Below, one piece after another: positions 1 to 11,969 of a stretch of DNA of 64,000 nt (positions are counted from its first letter, which is position 1; every line of letters begins with the position of its first letter). A program made the position numbers and the translations under genes. The notes under the pieces are model-generated. The model was not told the origin of the DNA, did no database searches, and saw only the letters and a list, made by a program, of their open reading frames with translations. The stretch is taken from assembly GCA_035772735.1 (NCBI GenBank), contig JASDFA010000007.1:89838001-89902000 (forward strand), in the 5' to 3' direction. The stretch comes from Datura wrightii (Eukaryota > Streptophyta > Magnoliopsida > Solanales > Solanaceae).

Positions 1-259
1 CTTCCCTTTACCCTTCCCCATGACTGACCTAACGAGTCGTGGGGACTGACCACGACCTGTTGGGTCGGCCGTGGGGTAGTTTTTTCCCATAACCTAGAAC
101 TCCTTCACCAGGCCTCCCCACGAGTCACCCATGACTTGTGGGCACCTCCAATGGGTCACTTGATGACCCGTTCTGTGACTGGTGCCATCTTTTCATGTTT
201 TTCTGAAATTTTCCCTTTTTGAGTCCTAGGTCTAATCTTTGGGTTTTTGGGGCATTACA
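1..259 (-). repeat. E1 3' LTR (partial, U3 start only)
   Basis: Matches the right end of the 5' LTR (about 7590-7850) base by base with scattered differences, including the palindromic ACGAGTCGT / CACGACC words. In sense orientation it begins TGTAATGCC at 259 immediately after the polypurine tract and runs off the left end of the window. Confidence 0.85.
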
Positions 260-260
260 A

Positions 261-272
261 TATCTCCCCCTT
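261..272 (-). promoter_or_regulatory. E1 polypurine tract
   Basis: Reads AAGGGGGAGATA on the minus strand, directly abutting the TG start of the 3' LTR. It is the plus-strand DNA synthesis primer of LTR retrotransposons. Confidence 0.85.
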
Positions 273-504
273 GGGAACCTTCATTCCCGAATGTTGAAAA
301 ACACATAGAAAGTAGAGAATAACAATCACAAACTCTTCAAATACTGCTCATTTAACTTCGAAACTGACAGAATGACTACCTCTCTTTCAAAATACATAAC
401 CGAACTGAATTCACTTTTCATACATACATCCAAAGTCTTAAAAGAAACTTACACACATGAATTGAATCCAACAACTAAATCAGTCTCTAAGGCAAACTAA
501 CATT

Positions 505-3500
505 TTAAGCTGTAACAGATTCGGTAGAGAACAAGTGCGGGTATTTGTCCATGATATCTGCTTTGGCCTCCCACATATCGCCCTCAACCTACTGATTTCT
601 CCATAAAACCTTGACTGAAACTATTTCTTTGTTTCTCAGCTTACGAACCTGACGGTCAAGGATCTGGAGTGGTACTTCCACATATGAGAGACTATCCTTT
701 ATTCCTACACTATCCAATGGCGCCACTGAGGTTGGATCTCCGATGTACTTCTTCAAAAGTGGCACATGGAATACCGGGTGCACAACTGCTAATTCTAAAG
801 GTAATTCTAGCTCATAGGCTACATTGTCGATACTCCTTAAAATTTTATAGGGTCCCACATATCTCGAACTGAGCTTTCTCTTCTTTCCAAATCTCATCAC
901 CCTTTCATGGGCAAAATTTTTAGGTAAACCCAGTCATCTACTACAAACTCCAACTCTCTTCTTGGCACATCGACATAAGATTTGTGACGGCTCTGAGCTG
1001 TTTTCAGTCTTTTTTGGATGAGCTGAACTTTCTGCATTGCCTCATGAACTGAGTCTGGCCCTATCAAGGTAGCTTCATCAACCTCAAACCACCCTATAGA
1101 AGATCTACACCTCCTACCATATAATGCTTCAGGGCTATCTGAATGCTAGAGTGGTAGCTGTTGTTGTATGTAAACTCGATAAGAGGCAAATAGTCATCCC
1201 AATTACCCTTAAAATCAATCACGCACACTCTTAACATATCTTCTAGGGTATGAATAGTCCACTTAGCTTACCCATTGGTCTGCGGGTGAAAAGCTATGCT
1301 GCGCTTGACCTGAGTGCCTAGTCCCTTCTGAAAGGACTTCCTGAAGTGTGAGGTGAACTAAGTTCCTCGGTCTGAAATGATAACCAAAGGCACCCCATGA
1401 AGTCTAACTAGCTCTTAGATGTAAAGTCTATCATTATCCTCAACTGAGTCTGTGGTTTTGACTAGGAGGAAGTGAGCTGACTCAGTCATCCGGTCCACTA
1501 CTGCCCATATTGAGTCATGCTATCGACGAGTCTGAGATAGACTCGTAATGAAGTCCATATTTACTTCTTCCCACATCCATGTGGGTATGCTAATTTCTTG
1601 ATTCATTCCTCCTGGTCTTTGATGCTCCATCTTGACTTGTTGGTAGTTTGTATACTTGGCTATGAATTCAGAATGTCTCCCTTCATGCCGTTCCACCAGT
1701 AAATATCCCATGGATTGTGGTACATTTTAGTAGTACCAGGGTGAATGGAGTATCTCAAGCTGTGTGCTTCAGCTAGTATTTGCTGTCTCAACTCACCAAC
1801 ATCCGGTACACACAATCTGCCCTGGTAACAAAGCACCCCAACTCTCCCTTGGGAGAAAGCTTCTATTTATTTTTTGAGAATTTCTTCCTTAACCTTAAGT
1901 AAGATGGGGTCCTCATCCTATCTGGACTTGACTTCCACAACCAATGAAGAATCTGACCCACTATGCATCACTACTCCACCCTCAGTCGACTCCACTAATT
2001 ATACTCCCAACTGAGCTAGACGGTGGATATCCCTCACCATTCTTTCTTTCCCTCTTCAACATGAGCTACGCTCCCCATGGACAATCTACTTGGGACATTA
2101 GCCACCACATTGGCTTTACCTGGGTGATACAACACACTCATGTCGTAGTCTTTCAGTAGTTCCAACCACTTTCTCTGTCGAAGATTTAGGTCCTTCTGAC
2201 TTAACACATACTGAAGACTCTTGTGATCCATAAATACATCCATATGAGCCCCATATAGGTAATGTCCCTATATTTTCAGCGCAAACACTACCGCTGCCAA
2301 CTCTAAGTCATGAGTTGGATAGTTCTTCTAATGAACTTTGAGCTATCTGGAGGCGTAGGATATCACTTTGCCCCGCTGCATCAGAACGCATCCAAGTCCA
2401 ACTCTCAAAGCATCACAATAAACAACCAACCCATATGTTCCTTCAGGCAAGGTCAAAACTGGAGCAATAGTGAGTCGAGTCTTCAACTCCTAGAAACTCT
2501 TCTCACACACATCCGACCACTGAAATTTCACTTTCTTCTGAGTTCAATTGGTCAGAGGAGATGCTATAGAGGATAAACCTTCCACAAACCGTCAGCAATA
2601 ACTAGCTAAACCAAGGAAACTCCTGATTTCCGTTGGAGAGGTAGGTATGGGCCAATCTTTCAATATTGCTATATTTTTAGGATCAACCTGAATACCTTCG
2701 CTCGAGACCACTTGACCCAAGAAAGTCATGGAATTTAACCAGAATTCACACTTACTGAACTTGGCAAATAATTGGCGGTCCTGAGGGTCTGTAATACTAA
2801 TCTCAGGTGGCTGGCATGCTCTTCCTCATTTCTAGAGTATACTAGAATGTCGTCGATGAATACAATAACGAACATGTCTAGATACTGTTTGAAGACTCTG
2901 TTCATCAAGTCCATGAAGACTGCGGGGGCATTTGTTAACCCAAAGGACATCACCACAAACTCGTAGTGACCATATCGAGTTTTGAATGCTGTTTTCGGTA
3001 TGTCATACTCTTTGACTCTTAGCTAATGATACCCTGATTGGAGATCGATTTTTGAGAAACAATTGGCTCCCTGAAGTTGGTCAAATAGGTCGTCAATTCT
3101 GGGTAGGGGATACCTGTTCTTGACTGTCACTTTGTTCAGCTGACGGTAATCTATGCACATTCTGAGAGTACCGTCTTTCTTAAGCACGAATAGCACTGGA
3201 GCACCCTAGGAAGAGATGTTGGATCTGATAAAACCCTTGTCAAGAAGATCCTTTAACCGTTCCTTCAACTCCTTAAGCTCAACTGCAGCCATCCTGTAAG
3301 TAGGGATGGAGATGGGCTGAGTATCTGGGAGGAAATCTATTCCGAAGTCTATTTCCCGTTCAGGGAGAACTCCGAGAAGATCCTTAGGAAAAACATCTGG
3401 GAACTCGCTGACCACTTGAACTGACTAGATAGTTGGGGTGTCAGAGTTTGAATCCTTGACCCAAACTAGATGATAAATACATCCCTTGGAGATGAGTTTT

Positions 3501-3978
3501 TAGGCCTTAAGGTAGGAAATAAACCTACCCTTAGGCGCTGAACTGCTGCCCGTCCATTCTAATACTGGTTCATTTGGAAACTAGAACTTGACAATTCTAT
3601 TATGCAGTCAACTGAGGCATAGCAGGAGTGTAACCAATCCATGCCAAGGATAAGGTCAAAATCAACCATGTCTAACTCTATGAGGTCAGTTGGGATGACT
3701 TTTTTCAGGATTGAGACTGGGTAGTTTCTATACACCCGGCTGACTGTAATTGACTTGCCAACTAGGGTAGAGACTGAGAATGGTTTTGAGAGGACCTCTG
3801 GACTGATATTGAACTGGAATGCTATGTAGGGAGTCACAAATAAAAGAGTGGCTCCTGGATCTAAGAGGGTATACATGTATAGATGAAAGAGACGTAACAT
3901 ACCCGTGACTACGTCAGGTGAGCTCTCCTGATCCTGATTGGAAGACAAAGCATAGAAACAGTTTTGGCTAACCGCCAT
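505..3978 (-). pseudogene. E1 pol (protease-RT-RNase H-integrase-chromodomain), degenerate
   Basis: Encodes the enzymes that copy and integrate the element. In sense order: protease 3559-3978 with LLDPGAT at the active site and DLILGMDWL near the flap end; RT start 3206-3415 (FPDVFPKDLLGVLPERE-type) and RT palm 2735-2956 with the VFIDDILVYS catalytic box; RNase H 2034-2243 (DHKSLQYV, RQRKWLELL); integrase zinc finger near 1620-1711 and the following VNMDFI core start at 1520-1620; integrase C-terminus and chromodomain-like tail 505-900 (FHVPLLKKYIGDP, then KVLWRNQ, VEGDMWEAKAD, KYPHLF). A stop codon (TAG, near 588) separates the RNQ and VEG parts of the tail, and stops or frameshifts occur between every pair of segments. 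The stop of the ancestral frame is at 505-507. It cannot make a full polyprotein. Confidence 0.88.
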
Positions 3979-5100
3979 CTGTACCTAATGTGTTGGCCTG
4001 TTGGGATGGTCGTCCTACTGGAGCTGATGAGGTGGTGGATTGTGATCTCCCTCGCCCGGCTGATGGGCATTCCTTGAGCCAATGTTCGAGCTGTCCACAA
4101 CCAAAATAGCCCTCTCGACCCTGAAGGCACTCTCCCGAGTGGTTCTTGCCACACTTGGGGTAAGTTGGATACTTGTCCCCGGCACTGTGAGTCTGAGACT
4201 GAGTGCCAGATGACCCACCCCTCCGATCCTGGCGGGACCAAAAGGTTGGGGTGCTGGCTTAGCTGGGTGCTGGAGCTCTCTACTGCTGCTGCTGTGGGTG
4301 GCTACCACTGTTAGACCTCTGGTGGCCATAATCTAACTGACTAGTCCTTACCCCTTTTTTCTTTCGCTCTATGTCGTTCAGGTTTTTGGCCTCAATCTGC
4401 TGAGCATAGACAATCAGACTGGAGAGGTCCATATCTCTAATTAGCATCCTGTTCTGCACTCCTTAAGAACCAGGTTCGACACTCCGTTAACAAACTTCAA
4501 CATGCGAGCCCTTGGCTCGGCTACCATCTCTAGAGAATATTTAGACAACCTGGTAAACTACAGAGCATACTCCTCCACCGTTCTATTCCCTTGTCTCAAG
4601 TTCATAAACTTAGCCATTTTCGCCTCCCTCAATTCCCGAGGGAAAAATCTGTCTAGGAAGGATGGGTTAAATTACCCCCACCCTACCGGTCCTGCTCCCG
4701 CTGGCCGCCCCTCTATCCACTGTTCATACCAGACCTGGGCTACCCCTTTTAGCTGGTAAGCAGCCAGGTCAGCACTCTCAGAGGAGCTGACACCCATAAT
4801 GTGGATAATCTTCTTGATCTCATCCATAAACTCTTAATAATACTCCCCTACTTTGGATCCCTGAAAAGATGGAGGGTTCATATGGGTGAAGTCCCGCACC
4901 CTAGCAGCTGTTGTAGACCCATTGGTGTTCATCGAAACCACTTACTGGTTCACCTAGTTGGTGACTGTCTGAGCGAGCAGCTGGATAGCTGTCCTAAACT
5001 CTATGGTGGACTCTATGTCGTCCTGAGGGGCCGCTGGAGATGGTGGGGTAGGTCTGTTGGCGTTGCTGGTCCTTCTTCCGTTATTGCATCTGGGAGGCAT
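3979..5100 (-). pseudogene. E1 gag, degenerate
   Basis: Nucleocapsid and capsid region. I place the start at ATG 5100 (MPPRCNNGRR..), because the same MPP-type start occurs at the corresponding place in E5. Downstream can be read the Ty3-gypsy gag core with LAAYQLKGVAQVWYEQW (about 4710-4770) and LDRFFPRELREAKMAKFMNL (about 4610-4670), then VEEYALQFTRLSKY and ARMLKFVNG (about 4490-4580). The C-terminal zinc knuckle is at about 4070-4165: CGKNHSGEC followed by YFGCGQLEHWLKEC, where the first Cys of the CCHC box is Tyr. In-frame stops interrupt it. Some plus-strand ORFs here are shadows. Confidence 0.85.
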
Positions 5101-5303
5101 GATTCACTGAAATGAAACAGAGCGCAAGTTAGAAGGGCGTTCCTAGAATTGAACTTTAACACACGATAAAGAGTATGAACAAAAGAGAGTTTTCCTATTA
5201 ACATCTCGTAGCCTCCTCGTTATAAGTGTGGTGCACTTCACACCCATGAAAAGGACTCTACTCGATGTGGCTTTCAGACATTCCGAAGATACTCTAAACC
5301 TAA

Positions 5304-5316
5304 GGCTTTGATACCA
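5304..5316 (-). promoter_or_regulatory. E1 primer-binding site (initiator-Met tRNA)
   Basis: Minus strand TGGTATCAAAGCC, one base from the usual TGGTATCAGAGC complement of the plant initiator-Met tRNA 3' end. It lies four bases inside the 5' LTR boundary. Confidence 0.88.
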
Positions 5317-5320
5317 AGTT

Positions 5321-7850
5321 TCTCATGCCCCGAGTATACACCATGGATGGAACACGGTACTTGGAGTCACAAGTAACCCAAGTCAACCCTTGGTCTATGA
5401 TACACTAGGATTCTGAGTAAACATAATAGCGGAAGCTTTAAAATAATAACGTAAGAAATCAATGAAAGAAATTTTGAATCACATAGTTTAAAACATCTGA
5501 GCAATACTAATAAACTGAAACCACGTTTATGTCTGAAAGCCATCTAACTGAGGAGTTGTTGGGACAAGCCCCCAGCTAACTCTAAGTCTAACTAAAATAC
5601 TAATAAAGGAAACTGAAACTAATGAAATAACATCCTCGAGAGATGAGGACTCACACTTCTACTACTGGGAGAGAGATCTAAACGAAATCGACTAACGACA
5701 ATGGGTCTGAGAACATGTGCCTGTATCATGAAATGATACAACATAAAAGTATGCATCAGTACCTTGAATGTATTGAGTAAGCAGGAGAAAACATAACAAA
5801 ATATAAAAGACTGAGTTGAAAATGACATGCAATGACCAACTGATATACTGAGCTGAATAACTATAATTAACTGAGGTGGTCAAGATGATCCTTTCTAATG
5901 GTCAAAGACATGCCCTAAGTCTGAAAGTTATGAGTCTGAGATACTGTACTGAACTGATCTAAACTGATCGAGCTGAAACTAAACTGAATTGCTTATACTG
6001 AGATTGGACTGAGTTAACCAGCGGGAGAGTCTATAATTGAAATATAACCATGTGAGCTTGACATAAAGTCCGATGTATACACCCCACTGGTAGGATCCAA
6101 TATACCTTGCTAGGGTATAAAGGCATAAACTGGGTCATCACAAGAGTCTGGGGCCAATCGGGCCAATAATATTGTAACCTACGCTGGCAACGTAGTTTTG
6201 GGAACCTGGGTGCGCTGGAACCCCGGCCCTCCCGGTGCTAAGTCCTATTCCTACTGGAAAACCTATACTGAATTACAAAGCTGGTAGCTCGAAACTGGGG
6301 TTCAATACTAATCAGGAACATATAATTGAAAGTACCCTAAGAGTCTTATCGGACCAGATTCTGAAATTGGGTTCTAGACTGGTCAGAGTTGCTCATCTGG
6401 AAGCGTCATAACCTGTCTAAGAAAACACTATAACCTGAACTGGGGTCCTGAGGCTAGTCAGAGCTATATATCTAAAATTTCATGACCGGCTAATGGACCA
6501 ATAAACTGGATTCTGAATTTGATAATTGGGAGGCACTACTGACACCTCAGGAAAAGATAGAAGTCAAACTGATCAGTTGACAAATTCTGTATAGTTCTGA
6601 AGAGGTTCTATGTTCTAACCGAACTGAACTACTAAAGAGCTAACAGAGAACTCTACTCATTCCAACAACACGGGAATTCCATAATATGGCAAAAATTTCA
6701 AGAATTAAAGAAATCTCATCCGTCAAGCAGTGGTATAGCTTTCTTATTCGTGCCAGGGCTGAAGTCATTCTTTTTAATGGAGTATTTACTCAACATCTAG
6801 AAAATAAGAAACACTAGAAAATTATCCCAAATCACACTTTACAAACTAGGCGGAATTTAATACGCAAATAGCCTTCACTCGAAAATTTAGAGCTTAAATT
6901 CACTTTTACAAGAACATCAACAATTTAGGTAAGAACTGTTGGAGATCATATCTATAATAAGCATGGATATCATTCAATGTGAAATTAACAAATAACAACA
7001 TGTAATCTCTTCGTATTCGGAAACTTAGGGCTAAAACTAATAGAGAAATTATAAGAGGGTTTTGGGGGACACAAGGGAAGAACAATTTCCTTGTTGAATT
7101 CCTACATAACTTGCTAAGAATTCCCTTGAGGAGTAAGCTTGAATTTCTGAGATGAATGAGAAACCCTGAGCCTTGCTCGGAGAGTTCTTGAGAGACTTTT
7201 CGATATTTTTCTGAGAATGAACATGGGAAATAAGGGAAGAGGCCATTCATTCCCACTAATAGGTTTGAATTTATGTCCAAAACGACATAGTTTAAAGCTT
7301 AGGAGAGTAGGAAGTTACTAAAGAACTTTTAAGGAACTAAGAATACCACAGAAGATGAAGCATGTATCCATGGATTAAAGACTGCCTTGACCCAGCCCTT
7401 AGAAAGTTGCATGGAAAAACTGTCAGGTGATCCTAACGGGTCGTTGTCAGTGACCACGACTCGTGGTGACACTCGTTAGGTGCACTGCCTAATAATTGAC
7501 TATAGCTGGTCACAAGATACATAATGAGTTGTTGATGGGACCAGGACTCGTGGTAACCAGCCGTCAAGTACACTACCTCAAACACTCTATACTTCCCCTT
7601 GTCCTTCCCCACGACTGACCTAACGGGTCATGGGGACTGACTACTACTCGTTGGGTCACCTGTGGCGTAGCTTTTTCCCAGAACCTAGAACTTCTTCACC
7701 AGGCCTTCCTATGAGTCACCCCACGACTCGTGGGCACCTCCAATGGGTCACTTGACGACCCGTTCTGTGACTGGTGCCAGGTTTTCAATTTTTTCTGAAA
7801 TTTTCCCTTTTTGATCCCAGGTCTAATCTTTGGGTTTCCAGGCAATTACA
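5321..7850 (-). repeat. E1 5' LTR, about 2.5 kb
   Basis: Bounded by the primer-binding site on the left and by CAATTACA (sense TGTAATTG) on the right. The left terminus aligned with E5 should be TG but is TC. In sense orientation it carries a U3 with palindromic words such as CCCACGACTCGTGGG (7720-7734). ORF fragments inside it, for example 6906-7280, are not recognisable genes. Confidence 0.85.
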
Positions 7851-8855
7851 AGATAGTATAAATATAATAACAAATAGTATGAACAACATTTCCCATGATT
7901 TAATGGGAACATGATCGAAAAATTCCTCTAATTCGAAAGTCTCAAGGCTTAGAACTAATGAGAAAATTTAGGTGAAGTTTGGGGCACAAGGGAAGGACAA
8001 TTCATTGCTAAATTCTCACATACCTAGTGTAGAAATCCCAGAGAAAACCCATAAAAAATTTGAGAAGAAAAGTCGAATGCCTTAGCTTTGCCCTGAGGAA
8101 TCTCTCTAAGAGTTCTTCGTACTGAGTTTGAAAATTGAGAGAGGAATACGTAGAGCACTCCTTTAATTCTCTCCTAAACGTGCCTAAAATGACATAGTTT
8201 AGGAATTAAAAAGGCAGGAAGTTACAAACATACCCCTGAAAGAAAATCTGAAAAACTGCCCGATAGGGACCAACGGGTCACACAACGAGTCATTGGTTGA
8301 TATCACGACTCGTTGGGACTAGTCGTTGGTCCTGGGCCTTGAATTGGGGTTCACTGGAAACTAGAAATGAAGGGGAACACGACTCATTGGATAGACCAAA
8401 AGGTCATTGGTACCTCTCGTTGTCATTGGCAGGAATACTTGGTCCCTCCGCTAATGGATGACACAATGACTCGTTGGTAGAACCAAAGGGTCGTTGTGTA
8501 TGCTCGTGGACATCACTGCCTGGACATGAAATATGGAGACAGGTGGAAATGATGACACGTTAAAGGTGACAATGAGTTATTGGTCCCACTCGTTGCTTCT
8601 GGGAGATGTATGATAGATTTCTGAACTTGGGGTGAAACGGATGATAGGACGACATGTTACTCCTTTCAATGAGTCATCCTATGCCTCATTGGTTCCCCGA
8701 GGGAAATTCTGCAGAGCTGGCAATGGCTCAGACAATGGCTCGTTAGAGGTGACAATGATCCGTTGTCTGGGTCGTTCTGTGATAAAATTTTCTGATTTTC
8801 CCTGATTTTTAATGCAAGGTCTGAGTTTGGTCTAGGAAAGTTTCAGGCTGTTATA
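7851..8855 (-). repeat. Truncated Tekay-type LTR piece (outer LTR interrupted by E1)
   Basis: Sequence from 7851 resembles the middle-to-U3 part of the E1 LTR (shared GGGCACAAGGGAAGGACAAT-like block, then AAATGACATAGTTTAGGAATTA), and ends with the decayed terminus TTATA at 8851-8855 where intact LTRs have TTACA. Its other half is missing on the left, where E1 begins, so E1 probably inserted into this older LTR. It is rich in ACGACTCGT / ACGAGTCGT palindromes. Confidence 0.65.
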
Positions 8856-9745
8856 GAAGGAAAAGATGCCCTAGCTCTTGACTTAAGAGGAAGATCTAAA
8901 CTTTTCTGTATTGATCTGATAGAAAAGTGAGAAGTGAGGGAGGAAGGTCAATCAACTCCCTCTTAATCCCTTGCAGAAGTACACTAAAATGATGTAGTTT
9001 AGGTGTTAAACTAACAAGAAGTTACAAATATGCCTCTGGAAGAAAGTCTAGAAAACTGCTCGTCGGGGTTCAATGGGTTGTTGGTTGTGACCACAACCTG
9101 TTGGGACTAGTTGTTGTTCTTGGGTCTGAAAATCTTGGTTACTGAAACTAAATAACGGACAGACAGAGTAACCTATTGAACACAATAACGAGTCGTTGAA
9201 GCCTATAATGGACACTGGAAAGGTTTTGGACAGACTATAGACTTCTCACAATAGATGAATCGAACGACTCATTATAGGATACAGTAGGTCATCTAACCTA
9301 GTCATTGCCCCTAAAAAAAACTTGCATAGTTTCTAGATCTCTTCTAATGAGCCATACCAACGATCCATTAGACGATACAATGACTCATTCTATCTACTCA
9401 TTGCTGCTGCTGTGCTCTTGCATGATTTCTGATTCTCACCTAACGATTCAATATGACGGGTCATTTTTTCATCCAATGACTCGTCACTAGGCTCGTTGGT
9501 TCTGGGAAAGGTTTGGACAGGTGTTTGAACTAAGAACGAGTAACAGGATGACTCGTTACTCCTTACAATGGGTCGTTCCATGTCTCATTTGTTCCTGAAT
9601 AACAACTTGTAGGGCTGACAATTGTTCAGGAAAAGGGTTGTTATTGCTGACAACGACTCATTATCTGAGTCACTTTGAAACTAAATTTTTTGAGTTTTCA
9701 TGCTAAGTCTAGATTTTGTTATATGAAACTTTTGGGGGTGTTACA
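8856..9745 (-). repeat. Second truncated Tekay-type LTR U3 piece in tandem
   Basis: Repeats the U3 half of the preceding piece (AAATGATGTAGTTTAGGTGTTAAA, then palindrome-rich sequence) and ends with the proper terminus GGGGGTGTTACA at 9745. It starts in mid-LTR next to GAAGGAAAAGATGCC, which resembles GAAGAAAAGTCGAATGCC of the first piece, so the tandem arrangement could come from recombination at that short similarity. Confidence 0.6.
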
Positions 9746-11907
9746 ATGAATGAGCTAAGTAGCACACTTTAATGGATCAGGTCCTCAAGAATGTTGACTT
9801 TCTTGCATGAGAATCATAATAGTTGTAGACAAGGTATATATACAAAGAGGGAAATACCATCAATTAAAGTAGTGAGAGTATTTATATATCATTTAATTTA
9901 CTATGCTTCCACTATAGAGACTATGAACATTTAAATAATACATGCAAGGCCAAATCAAGTCAACTCAAAGAAACAAAAATTATGTCAAGAAAAGGAGGAA
10001 AGAAGAACCTGGTTCTTCATATCAACCAAGATAATCAAGAAGACATCTTTTTTATTACATAAAGGGACCCAATTGGTTTGGGTTCGAAAGATTCATATAT
10101 GATCTGAAAGAAAATTTTAAGGTAGGAGGAAGCAAGATATATGAAAAGATCTTGACGCATGACAAAAGAAAGAGAAAAATCCTCCAACCAAAAGACTATC
10201 AACAGGGTGTGTGGAATGCATTATGAATATTTGGAAAGTTCCACTCTCAGGTTATAAATCTACAAGGCTAATTATAGAAGTGTGCCATATATCAATGATG
10301 ACTTAGGCCAATTTCTCAATTGTTGTAAAACTAGGAACCTGGTCCTTTGAACAAAAGCGCATGAATCTACAAGCAAACGTCATGAATCCTCTGAAGAATC
10401 AATTACTGAATCTTTTGAGTTCAAAAAATTAAGTAATAGTTGAATTCAACCAAATCATGTAGGCCACCGACTAGTTCATTGATTGAAAAAAATAAATTCT
10501 ATTGAAGACAAGGAGAAAATGTCGATATGATATGATTGCTTGGGGAGAGAAGAAGCTGGAGAGAGGATGTTTGATGATAGGAATATACGCCATATATTGA
10601 TGTATAGCAAAGATTAAATAAATAAATTTATAAGATCCTAGGTGAACAAATAAGAAATCATACAAAGAACTTGGTTTTTTGAAGATTGAGCATGAAGAAC
10701 AATAGATAGGGAAATTGATCGAAACAACAAAGATAAGGAAAGAACTTCCCATTTAAAGATGATCAAGAAAAATATTTTTTTCATAGATTTTGGTGAAGGG
10801 AACTCCCTAGAGCTTGATTTGATAAAAAAGAAATCAAGTACTTTAATGATTTCATTGATGATTGGCTAAGACTAGTCAAAGTTGTTGGACAAAAGTGAGA
10901 TAATTATCTAGCTCAGTTTATACCTTAACTGGTATGCACATATGGCATGATCAAGGAAACTAAATGAAGTATAATGATTTTATCCCTACTCTAGAGAAGT
11001 CTCATCCACGATGAGAAGAGCAAGTCAAAAAACCCGATTCTTATGATAAGTCAGGCATGTATCTCTTTTTCAAATAAATAGTTGTCTCATCTTTTCTACA
11101 CTTCTACACCATCAAATCAGATTCCTAAGTTACATGTTGGTATCATCTTACAAAAGTCACATATATCATCATCTTTAAATCCAGTCACAAGAGGGTTGAT
11201 TACATATTCATTTCTACAAGTATTGACCTCTCAAAACACTTCCTATTTATTTCAAGAAATTCTGAGTACACCAGTGGAAATTCACTTTCTTTAAAATCCC
11301 AAGATTCTTAGAAGTTAACAAAGGCCTCAAATTCATGTTCTTAAGAGATCAACAGGAAGGGATGCAGTGATGCAGGGGAAAAAAGGTAGATTGTGAAGAA
11401 GAAGAATAAAGCTTAGGATAGCAAGGAATGATATTGATGGGAGTTGATGAGTAAAAAATTGTGAGGACTGTCTAAGAAAATTAGAATAGGTTGGTTTGCA
11501 TTTAAAAATTCATTCATGGATATTGATGAAGGGTGAAAGAGATAAAGTGACTGACAAAGTACCTGATTTCTTAGGTGTTAACAAACTAAAACTTATATGA
11601 ATGGATGAAGAAAGAGAGTGATGATAAGAACCTAAGCACTGATATTTCATTGGGAAAAGAAAATATGATCAACAAGCAACAAGCTAATTATTTAAATGAC
11701 TAGTGATTGATGGAGGCGAAGAAGAAAAGATTAAAGAATGATACTATTTCCCTTGATGATTTTCTTAAGGCACATTAAAAACCTTACTTCCTTTAGCAAG
11801 ATAACCTAATTTCTTACCACCATTTGAAAGCTAAAAGCAATACTATTTTGTATTTCATGGTAGTGTTATAGGCTTAGGTGATGGTGTATTTAGTTTGTGC
11901 CTTTATG

Positions 11908-11969
<62 letters not shown>

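Larger units (their letters stand above)
1..7850 (-). mobile_element. E1: Tekay/Del-type Ty3-gypsy retrotransposon, truncated by window start
   Basis: The minus strand reads 5' LTR (5321-7850), primer-binding site (5304-5316), gag, protease, RT, RNase H, integrase with chromodomain-like tail, polypurine tract (261-272), then the start of the 3' LTR (259 down to 1). Both LTRs share the ending with the GTGACTGGTGCCA-type block and TAATC..GGGTTT just before the CATTACA or AATTACA terminus, which supports a single insertion. Pol order RT-RNase H-integrase and the iMet primer site are those of Ty3-gypsy chromoviruses; the WEA.AD..KYPHLF tail is usual for the Tekay/Del clade. The left target-site duplication lies outside the window. 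The bases right of the element (AGATA) are the candidate TSD. Confidence 0.9.

Noticed and set aside
505..5100. Endogenous pararetrovirus (caulimovirus-like) as source of RT-RNase H
   Set aside because: Integrase, chromodomain-like tail and true LTRs are present, and there is no movement protein, so Ty3-gypsy fits.
4502..5115. Plus-strand ORFs across E1 gag
   Set aside because: Antisense shadows of a clear minus-strand gag; no independent motif.
5304..5316. Initiator-Met tRNA gene
   Set aside because: Only the 13-nt primer-binding complement is present; no tRNA body.
8270..9660. Regularly recurring palindromes as a CRISPR-like array
   Set aside because: Spacing is irregular, repeats are short and variable, and the context is a plant LTR.
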